A stretch of DNA of 64,000 nt from positions 992,001 to 1,056,000 of the forward strand of contig JAUPFP010000036.1 in assembly GCA_036925085.1 (NCBI GenBank). Direction: 5' to 3'. Source of the DNA: Brachycybe producta (lineage: Eukaryota > Arthropoda > Diplopoda > Playtdesmida > Andrognathidae). The position numbers and the translations under genes were made by a program. The first letter of the stretch is position 1. Each line of letters begins with the position of its first letter. The notes below the pieces were generated by a model. It was given only the letters and a program-made list of their open reading frames with translations, ran no database searches and was not told the origin of the DNA. This document shows, piece by piece, positions 28,001-40,000 of the stretch.

Positions 28001-31000
28001 ATATTAAATACTTCATCAAGGTTAGAATCAAGGAACCTATTTTTTTAAAAAAAAACCCAACTGATTAGATTTGAAATATATATATATTACAAATGGGCAT
28101 ACAGTATGTCTGGACAAATAATAAATATTTCACTGTTTATATTTGTGTGTGGCGCATTGCTTATATAAGTAAATTTCCTATCAGTTCAAAGATTGACATA
28201 ATAATTAAGAACGTCAACTTTTTAGAAGCACATTTTTTTAAATAAAAAAAGAATTGCTAGAACCTAGAATAATAAGGGAAAATGTTTAAAGTATTTTTTC
28301 ATGACGATGTATCATTAAAAATAAACTTTTTATGAAAATTTAAAATTTATTTTCAACCCATAATACCATTTCTACACTTGAGTTAAAATGCAAGTTAAAT
28401 GTGTTTAGTTGAATTATACGGAGTCCAGTTAATGACATGAAAAAAAAATAAAATTAACTTTTATTATTTAATATCTGAACTTATCGAAATACTAAATTAA
28501 TATTTTATTACATTAACCCAATTATAATGAAATACAAATTTAATATACAATGGTATTTAACTCAATATATTGAGATATTAACTGAATAAATCGAATTCGA
28601 AATATTGTTTGTTTGTCCATAACAGGGCTTTGGAGAACATGTTTAACATTTAAATGCATTTAACTTTTTAGGTGTAGATAAGGCAAAGATTTTTTTTACA
28701 AAAAAAATAGTAAATTTTATCAATTTTCAAACTGCCATTAAAAAGTCTTGTTTTTAAAATATTCATTATGAAAATATTTTTATAGCATAGCTGTCTATTA
28801 TTTTAGTTTCTAACAAACTTTAAAGTTTTTTTTAAAAAATACTACTTCTGAAAAAAAAGTTAAAAATCAACTGTTTCACAAATTTAAATTCAGTAAAATT
28901 AAACTGACGTTTTTTGCCTGTTATGAAAAAAAGACATTTCTAACATTATTATAGACAATCAAGATTATCAAAAAATATATTGCGACAAAACAATGCAAAA
29001 TAAAGTGTAAACATGAAGACAAACATAAAAATTAACAATCGAATTCCATCAATCGATAAAATCCTAATCCTAATCTAAAAAGACTGACACGTGGATAACA
29101 ATAAAAAGAACCCAAGGTTGTTTTTTAATAACTATATTGTCTCATTATAGTGGCGTGGACCACCAAAGGACTTATTATGTCACTTAAGAAAAAACCCTGA
29201 CAGAATCTGTAGTTTCCCCTAACTTGAATTTACCCATATCACTTTTGCATAACCCCCCCCCCCTCAATAGTATTTTTACCCTCCATATTTTACAAATTTA
29301 CAATATACACGATTTTATACCAAAAAAAAATGCCTAACTCCAACTTCCCTCTTCCATATCGGTTACCATGTTTGCCAATTCCCCTAAATATTATCCCAGT
29401 GATCTATCTCCCTATCCAGTGTTATCATTTACTGGCAAACGTTCTCATTTTAAAACATTTTGCACAAAGAAAAATCATGTTTTTCGTCTTTTCACTCTGA
29501 CCCCAAAATTCATCTATTCTCAAAATCTTCCCTTGTTTTACTGTCTCCATGCGAATTGAGATATTTATTCACAAAGACGAAAAAAAAAACTGCAAAATAT
29601 CGAGATTTCAAAATCATTTTTTGCTTCATAGAATGTCAATCAAAACATGCTAATTTGCCACTTATGCAGATATTTAGTCATTGGTTCATCTGAGGCAAAT
29701 ATGCTAATTTGCATTTGTCGCGTCAATTTATTATTTGCATCCTCTTTTAATAAGCAATTATTATCAGTTTATGGCAGTTAAAAGTCTCAAATTGTGAGTC
29801 CATCAACAAAATGACATCAAGAAAATGTCTTACAGAGATAATTTGATAAATTGATAATAAATACGCATAGTCATTTCTGCTCTTTTCACTTTATATATCA
29901 CCACCACACACTTTATGGTCAAAAAGGCTCCAGACACAAAAAAGATAGTTAGACATGACAATTTGGTTGTCAACAACAATCCCTTTTATGCGTATTCAAT
30001 TGCAAATCACCTAAAATGGTCCTAAAATGTAAACAAAAACAGTTTTAAAGCACCAATGACGTCATTGGTCTCCAGATCAATATGGCCCACGTTCAAGGAA
30101 GAAACTTGGTATTGGAACATGAACTTGAGGTTTCTAACATGTTATGACAATTTAGATTGAAGTTCAAGTGTCAAATTTAATAATTAAATTTAGGCCTAAG
30201 ATAAAAACATGAATCTCCAAATAAATGTCTAGAACCCCAGCCATTTTGAATGTAAGCCTCATTTTCGAAAACTTCACTTTGGTTCTGATTTCTATTTTGC
30301 ACACAATAAACAGCATTTTTCGCTAAAAGTGAGCAAAGAAATATTTAAAAAAGAATACATTTAAGCAAGTAAAATTATTTTTTCTTTCTCAAACAAAAAT
30401 GTGTCATTTTACTTTTTCAATATTTTCACTTAATAAAACATACATTTTATATTAACTTCTTGTGCGCTTTCCAATTTTTATCGCTTTTCTTCATAAAATC
30501 GGCTCATAAGGAACATTTTCTGTCCTCAAACTAAGTGGCCCACCGAGAAAATGTCCGATATGCCAGTTTGCCCTTGCAAAAAAAAACTTATTATAGTGTC
30601 CTATGGGTGGAGTGCATTAACCCAAAAAACCAACTGTATAACTAAAGAAAATCTTTAAAATGTGTTTAAAAAATAAGAAGGGTTATTATACAGAAATTAC
30701 TTATTAGGGGGGCCCATTGCAACACATAAATCCAAAACAACTAATGATATTCTCTGGTTAAAAGCATGTAACAAAAAAAAAAGACATTTGGGCAAAAATT
30801 ATGACCAAAAAATTAAAAAAAAAACTACCCCTAATAAATACACCACAAAAAAACTCCGACAATTTTCAGGAGTGTGGGGGTGAAGAAATGGTTGTGTAAC
30901 CCTGGCAATAACAGAGGTCAGTCATTCATTGCAACAAAAAAAAATACACACAACCTCAGTGTATTCATAAAGAAATGTTGTCTGAAATTGAATGAAAGAA

Positions 31001-34000
31001 TCCAGATGCTCTTTCAACCTCATCATCATCAGATTTATTTCTCAAATCTTCATTTGTAAAAATTTGTGTAGAAACGGAATAGTTTTGAAAACACACATCA
31101 TAATCAACAAAAGTCGATGCACCCCTCGGACTCCGGTTATTTCTGTCTTTCAGGAGCAAAACTTGAATGTGTTTTAGAAACTAGAAAAGTATATAGCTCA
31201 ATCACTTAAGAAACTTGATCCAACTTTAAACAGAGGATATTTTTAAAATTTTTATCTATAAAACGTTTATTTTGAAAGATAGTCCCATAAAAATAACTAG
31301 TTGTCTTTCAGGAGCAAAATTAAGAAGAAAAAAAACTAGAAAATGTAACTAGAAACTTTATAAGTAGCTCAATGATTCAATCACGTTGATATCTTTTAAA
31401 TTGATATCTTTCAAAATTAACTTTTTCAAAAAAAAAGTTGGGTCATTTTCAAGCTAATAAAAAGCTTATTTTGAAAGATATTAAACATGAAAATACTCTA
31501 TATAGTTTCTAAAACACATTCTAAGTTTCTTTTCATTTTACACCTGAAATGCAGACTAATCTTGAGTCTGAGAGGCATTTACACTTTAAAATTACCAGCT
31601 ACCTTTCCAGTTTCTAACACTTTCAATTTCATAAGTTGTAATTGTCATAAACAATTCTATTATTAGAGAAGTAGTTAAAAAAAGATTATACAAATTAAAA
31701 ATTTAAAAAGAAAATTTTTTATCAAAGGCAACAATAAGAGAAAAAAAATTCAAAGTTTATTAAAAACTAGAATGGTAAACGGTTATAAATATATATCATT
31801 GTGATAACAATATTATAAAAAAAATTGGAATAAAAGACATCAATCATCATGAAATTGTTTTACCACATTCACCTAGTATTCTAGTTTATAATAAACTTTG
31901 AAATTTGCTCTTAAAAGTTGCAAAAAAAAAATGCTTATGTTCCATTATGCAAGTCTTTGTCTAACAACCTCAAGTTATGAGTATGAAGAGCCAGATAGAT
32001 ATGAATATTATATTATGAACCCGGTGAGTTCGTGGCCAAAAGTGTTTTATTCTTTAACATGTTATTTTGTTAGAAGGTTTTTTCTGACCAAAATTAATTC
32101 ATCCAAGTAGAATAAAGAAAAATGGTGGCCAATCGTAATTTACAAAGGTGTACAAACCAACACACAGCGTAACGAATTAATCCATCAATCAAAAATTAAG
32201 AAGAAATTCAAAGACCACAACCTGAAAGTCATTTCTAGTAAAAAAAATCTTATATCTACTAGTACAAGTTGTAACCAAACTATTCTATGGAAAAATACAT
32301 GAGTAGGAAGGAGGGCCGGCCCATCTCGAAGAAGTTCTCGGTATAAATTAAAATGGTCTTTACTCAAAATAGCACCACATCATGCAAAAGCACGTCTTTG
32401 AAATTCACAATAACAATTTCATTTTACTTTTGTTTGGAGAAAAAAAAATGTGACAAGCCTACAATAATGCTTTATAAACAGATTCCTGCAGTATCCGGAG
32501 AAACATTAAGGAGATATTGAAAGTGTGTTAAAAACTAGAACGGTAGCTGAATCACATGTTTGATATTTCTCTAAAAACGTGTTTTATGTCAGTTTGAAAA
32601 TGACCCGGCCCAACTTTAAGCCGACGATATCTTTTTTTATTTTTAATTTTTCTTGATAAAAAGTCAATTTTGAAAAATATAAACATGAAAATACCTGTAA
32701 GTGATTGAGAAACACTTTCTAGTTTTAATTTAATTTTGCTGACGAAAGACAGAATAATCAGAAGTTTGACAATCACCTGTTTATAAAACCATCTAAATAG
32801 TATTTTCATGTTGATTAATCTTTCAAAATAAACTACATATAGACAAAAAAATAAAAATATCGTCTGCTTAAAGTTATGTCATTTTCAAACTAACATAAAA
32901 GTTTATTTTAAAAGATATCAAAATGAAATTAACTCGAAAATGATCGCGCTATACCCTTCTAGTTTCTAGTTATTTGCTCTTGAAAGACAGAATATTACTA
33001 TAGAGTTCGCTGAGCATTTACAATATACACAAAATGTACTAACAATCAGTCATGTATCGGACAATTGTTTATTCAAATGATACAGAAATATAAGTGTGTG
33101 TGTATGACAATTAGTTAATTGTCAAATGAAAACTCAATAGAAAAATGTAAAAAAATATTAAAAACGATTAAAACTGAAGTCTGAAGACGAAATTATTTTA
33201 TTGTTTTCAAACACTTTTGATAAAAAAAAGATGATGAGTTATGATAACCCATATCACCATCAACCTAAATATAACATTTGAAACTTGACATTCAAGGCTA
33301 CAAGAAACCCTTTTTAAACCTCATTTTAAAATTAATTTCCACATTTTCTAACTATGAAAATACATAAAAATAAACTGATAACTGAATATAATCTCCAATG
33401 GGGGGCTTCTTCATCATCATCCTTATCATCATCATCACTGTAATTAAGCTCGTTATTTTTTAATGAAATTCTTGATAACGAATTTTAAAAACTCTTACTT
33501 TTTTCATAAACTAATTTATACTTTAAAAAAAAAACTAAAAAGCAATTACATCTATATTAAATTCTACCCCTCAGATAATAAATTTATGCTATAAAATGGA
33601 ATTTCCTGTGTGGAATCTGTGAACATCTTAGAATTTTTTTTAAAAAAACGATTTCACTTAATTTTAAGAAAAATAATCCTCTTCAAATTAAGGGATCTTT
33701 TCGGATAAATAACTTTTAAGGGAAACGCAAAAGGCCTAAGTTTAGTGACAACACTTGTAATTTTTATATAAAAAAAATAATCGTACAATTTTATTTCACA
33801 TTTTAAATGTAATTTAAAAGATATGAGCTCATGTCATATGACGTCACTTAAATAAACTTCAGATAAACCAAAACTTTTTTTGTTAACAAAAAAAGAAAAC
33901 TTAATACTAATACGAGAGTATTATTATCACACGTGGTCATCACACTCCCAAAAATAACGGATTACTTGGGTGAAATAGAAGAGGGCTACGTGAAAAACGT

Positions 34001-37000
34001 CCCATCGTTATTTATCACATCATACAGGGCATAATTAATGGCCCAGTGTACCATTTAATATGTCTAAATAGACCCCTAAAAATGGAATTGGATTTTTTTT
34101 TTGGGTGAATTTCGCTTAGAAATATGACACATAAATTCCAATATTTAGTTTTTTTTTGGAGGGCATCTTTTAAATATATTTGAAACTAGAAAAGTAAAAA
34201 AAATGGAAAAGACGACTGATTAACAATTAATGGTCGTATCAACTTTTACGTGAAAATTTCTATCAAAAGTTCATGATAAACTTAACGAAAGCCAATAACG
34301 GCGCTTGCAGTTTAAACTTGGAGGCTAACTGATTACAATTTATGAGTTTTATCGAACCTTAATATTGTGGTTAGGAGGTAATTCAAGTTTGGCACTTCAT
34401 CAGTTTGGCATTTGTTCAGTTTGGCACTTGCTCAGCATCACAGTCGGACTGACGAATGTCTTTCAAAATAAACTTTCTGTGACAGTTTCAAAATGACGAT
34501 TTTCGTTTTAAAATATTTTGTTGTCAATTCGCCATCACAAAAAACATAAATTTTGAGTATTTTTCAAAAATGCCATGAAAAGTTTATTTTGAAATATATT
34601 GACAGAAAAAGAAAAAAACGCAACCACACTTTCTTCCTTTTAATTACATTTCAAATCAAAAAGTGCTTCGAATAAAAAACTTTAATTTCATTAAACAAAA
34701 TTCACTAAAAAAAACTTCAGTTCCTTTAGTTAGTAATTAATTTTAATCATATTTTAGACTTGCAGAAAGTTAAAACATTGTTTAATTTAACAACAGTCCT
34801 AAGTTCTGAAATTTATAAAGTGGTGCGTTCTCTCTCTCTTTCTATTGAGTGCCAAAAAAAAAACGGCCACCAATTTGGAAATGTCATCCACACACTTCGA
34901 TAAGATTCAATAACCAATTGCCTAATGAAGGCATAAATTACAAGTATAAATTAACAAATTGCATAAGTTTGTCATCTGTGATTTTTTTAAAGAAAAAAAA
35001 ATGGTCTCCTTCAATAATTTATATATAAATTAAATTAAAAAATAAAGTATGTGCATCACGAATAATGTAATATATTGGTCGTTGGTGGTCTTACAAAATG
35101 TAATAATATCAAAATGAATTAAAATCTAAATCAAGAGGTTTTTGTGAGGAAGGGGGTGGACCGGGGGGGGGGGGGGGAATGAAGTGTGTGTATTTTAAGA
35201 GGTGGTGGTGGGGAATTGCGATTACTTTCTAAAGTCAACAGTAATTTGTTGACATAAAATAAGTCTTGAGCCATAGCAACAAGTTTGGCCTTTTTTTCTG
35301 TTGTCAAACACACTTGTGTGTCTGAAAATTTTCTGAGGGGTGGACAAATTTGTGACAAATTGTGGAGAGAGAGAGAGAGAGATCACGTGTAAAATGGTCA
35401 TTATAATGAAAAAGAGAAAAGGGCGAAAAACAAGGAAGGAAATCCTGATGATGATGATGGTTGTTGCATTATCAACATGTGTGTGGAAAGGTCCTTTTAG
35501 CAATCAATAACAACACACAACTAAATATAAACATTAGCTTAGAAATTTAAGAAGGGCATTTATATATATATATGTATTTTTGTCCTAATTCCAAGAATGG
35601 AGGAGGAATAAGGTCTAACATGGGACCCAAATGGTATAAGTCACACATTTGATAAGAGGGTCTTTTCTTATCAAGAAGACTGGAGCCCTAAGCTTATACC
35701 TCTCTATCTCTACAATTAATTACATGGTGTCCTTTCTCTTCAATGACGAAAGAGATAAACCAATGTCATCAATTTTTATTATTAATGGAAAAAGTTATCA
35801 TCAAATTTTAAAAACTGCCCCTTATACATATCACGCCATCTAGTGATAAATGTACACAACACATCACAATAATATAACAGATAAAACTTATAATGACATT
35901 TATAGTTTGCTGAAAGCCTAAAATAAAATTCTTATTTGTTAACAAAGTTGATTAAGAAACTTTTAATTTGTTTAAAAAAAAATTACAGGTCTATATTTTA
36001 TTTATCAACAGGCAATTCAATTTGTTTATTAAATTTTACTGGTTCACAAAATGAATTTTCGAAAACAGTTTAGAGAAAACTCACGAACGTTTTTAGAACC
36101 AAATTTAAGAAGTTTGTTAGAAACTAGAATATTAGGTGAATTTGATAAAAAAAAGTATGTTTATGGTTATATTTTTAAACATAAACTTTACATAGAAATT
36201 TTAAACGTTTCACTCCATGTTAAAGTTTGAAAGAAAACTCGAAAAAAAAAATCTTACTGGTTCAAAAAGTTTCTCGTTTTAAAACTCGTAAAAAGTCTTT
36301 TTTTAATATTTGAATAATTTAAATATTTTAAATATTGATATTTGAAAATACCTTTACGTGATTCAGTGACACTTCTAGTTTCTAAAAACGTGATCACCGT
36401 TGACTAACATGTCAAAATGTCTATTAAACAAACTAGATATAGGTTGTCAGCGTTTTTCGAATTTTATTATAAACTAGAATAAGTCGGTGAATGTACTAAA
36501 AGTATTTTCGTAATGTATCTCATAAGAGTCATAAGTAACGTTTTTTATAGTATTTTTTTAAAAATATTTTCACTAAAAAAAATAAAATTTGAACAAAATG
36601 AAAATGCCATAAAAAGTTTCATTTTTTTAAAGAATAAAGAAAAAATACTTTTTTTGCAATAAATGTTGCAAATTTTGGTGTTTTAATCAGTCGCAACATA
36701 GACATCTATTCTAGTTTCTAAACTTTTTATTATAGCTGCATATTTTCTTCCCATAAAACCTCATCTTTTGCAATAGACCAATTGCAATGTATCATCTTGT
36801 ACATGATTCAGAGTCCAAAAAAGTCATTCATAAAAAACTTGATAAAAATTAATTAAGAAAAATACGCCGATATTTGACCATTCTTTCCTGTAGTATAATA
36901 ATCAATACATAACAGGTGATTTAAAAAACAAATGTTATACAGACATGAGACCTAAATGCCTTTCAAATCAATCTAGAATTTAATTGACAAGCACAACTAT

Positions 37001-40000
37001 ACACGTATAGGCCTAGATATATACATGTAGAAGTAGACTATATGAAACAATAGTTATTTAGCATACAATCAAACATGATTGAGACTGTAATTTGCATTTA
37101 ATTCCATTCTTTACTCCTGTTTTTTTTATTGGATCTCTTTTCATTTCTATTCTTAACTATATACATGTATATATAGGCTTATACATGTTATATATTATAC
37201 AAGTTAATTGTAGTCTTAAGAATGGATGGAGGTGAGAGATTGAAAAAGTTTACCTTCAAGTAACAACAAAAAAAAAACTCTCGAGAATACGATCCACTTT
37301 ATTAAATGTGTATGTAAGGATGTATTAGATGGAATTTATTCAGTCAAGGCTTCCGATTTATATTTTTAATCTGGCACCTCAAACTTAAGTAAAAACCTAT
37401 TCTTATAATTTTTCAAGAAATATATATATAGGGGAGTTATTATAGTTATTATCAATAACTTCTGAGTATCTTTTGCCAAGAAATTTATCACCTTATACAA
37501 TGATTATCATTTATCAACTTATAATAATTGAGGCTCAGAATTTGTATGCAGTATTATCAAGCAAATGTTACTCAATTTGTGGCCCACCAAGTGCCAATTG
37601 TGAAGTAATCATAATCATCATTAGAACAACTGCAATTATGCTTTTTTTCTAATCAAAAAAGCTAGTTAGAGACTAAATGTCTAGTTACTATCAGTTGTCA
37701 ACTAGAGTTCTAGTTTTTAACCAGTGCTTTTGATTGAAGAAAAAAACAAAAAAACAATTGTTTGATCTAAACGGGATTGTTACTTAACAATTGGCCCTTG
37801 AGCCACAGATTGAGAAACATTTGCTTGATATTTGCATAAAAATCCGGAGCCCTAATTACCACCTTATGATAGTCCAAACTTATACATGTAGAATAAGGAT
37901 TATAAATAATTGTACAACTTTGCAATATTTTGATATTTTCATTTATAAATTATTTTTATAGTTTCAAAATGGCGCTCAAAACAAAGTCAATAAATAAAAT
38001 TCAAAGAAAAGAAATTAAAAACTAGAATTTTCTAACCAAAATCAAAAGAAATAATAACCTCAAATCCTAGAAATAATGTAGATTGTATATACACGTATAT
38101 ACAAAAAAAAAGGTCATGACTCATGACCTTATCACGCATTCAATTGATGTTATTCTGTCAATGATCACATGCAAACTAATGGAGTCCATTTACTTGTAGA
38201 AAAAAATACAGATCTGAATGACACAACAATTTGAACAAGTGATTTTTAATATTTTGGTTTATAAATTCTAATAATTAAGAAACATTTTTATTTTTTTTTC
38301 AAATAAACTATTAAAAAAAATTGTCATTGCCCAATGTGACCCTCATTTGAGCTCAAAATGGATTTCTGGCATCAAAGCCTAAATACCTTGTGGAAAACAA
38401 TTACAAAAAACTACAATGGATTGTATAAAGATTAATTCAATGAAGGATGCAAAAAACTCAAAAGGATTGAAACTTAAGAGAAAAATAAGCCTTAAAACAC
38501 TCTTTTCAAATGTGTTTCCTTCTTTTTATTCTTCAACTATTCATACATAATAAGTTCGGGTTGGTTTGATGCAATTTCTGAAGTCCTCTGAATAACAAGG
38601 TGCCAATATTGTTGTCATAGTAACCAATCGAAGCAAACACCTTTTAAATTAAAAAAAAAAATCTGTCCCAAGATGAGGGTGTGAAGCAAAATTATAATAT
38701 ACCAGTATAAGGTCCAACTTCAAGAACCAAACTTGGCACTTGAACTTCAACTTGAAAACTCAAAATAAGAGTTTAAAAATATAAAAACCCTATTCAGTAT
38801 TTTTTTTAAAAAAGCTTTTTGATGTTGTAACTCTAATTAGAGGATTCAAGTCGAATTTCAAGTGCTGAGTTTCCTTTTTGAAGTTTTTTTTTTATTTTAA
38901 AAAAGCATTTCCGAATGTGCTTGATTTTCTACTCAAATATGAGGCGGCTATTCGAATGTGTAAACATGACGTGTAGGCCTAAATATCTCTAGTTCTTTTC
39001 ATTTTGACCTACACACACACTGATAATTACCATATTCAATGCTATATGCTTGCTTTCTTGAAAAAGTTATGAGGAGCTAGCATGGTTCCCGGACACGTTT
39101 TCAATAGACACCACACATCTATATATTTTGTTTCCGAATGCACCCAAAGTCAGTGGTTAGCAAACTTTTGGCTCAGCTATATCTGAACCTAATAATATAT
39201 CTTATTAAATTAAATAAGGAAATGTTTTGTTTCAACTTTAAAAACACCTGATGTTGTTACATAAACCTAATACTTGTATAGATCTATATGACGTATAATT
39301 AACAAATATTTATTTTTATTGTTTAAGAAAAACCCGACCGGATAGATTTGAAAAAAAAAAAAATGATTCCTCCGAAAATATTTTAAGTTTTGGCTACGCC
39401 TATTTATGTTGGCGTCCAATTGAACTGATTGGATTAACACAGGTGAAAAATACGCCTAACAATTGCAATATGTAAGATTCACATAAAAAAGTTCAATTAT
39501 TCATTGTCACATCCTCCATACCCCCCACACACACACACCTTACTCCAAATAGGCTACAACTTCCTTTATTTGTAAAAAAAAAATCCATTGTTATGCAAGA
39601 AAATATATGGATCACTTACAATTTTGTAGGAATATATTCTAGATCCACACCCTCAGGTCTAATTATCTCAATAACCCTAATATGAACTTTTTTATCCAAA
39701 GGGCCCATACCCTAGTTAAGACTAGGAAATACAAATAAGTGGAGGCTATAAATTTAATTGGCTTCGTGTGTTTGTTGTGTCCATAAGATTCGACTGAACA
39801 GGCGCCAAATTGAACGAACGCCAAACAATAATTATTGTTCAATTTGGTGCTTATTCAGTTTGGCATTTGTTCTAATTGGCGCTCATTTAAATATATTTCC
39901 ATTTGGAGTTTATTCAATTTGGAGCTTATTTAGCGCTCCCCCGTCCATAACTAAAGCAGAGTTTAAGGGTGTTTTAGTCCCAAATTCAAGAAGTAAACTT

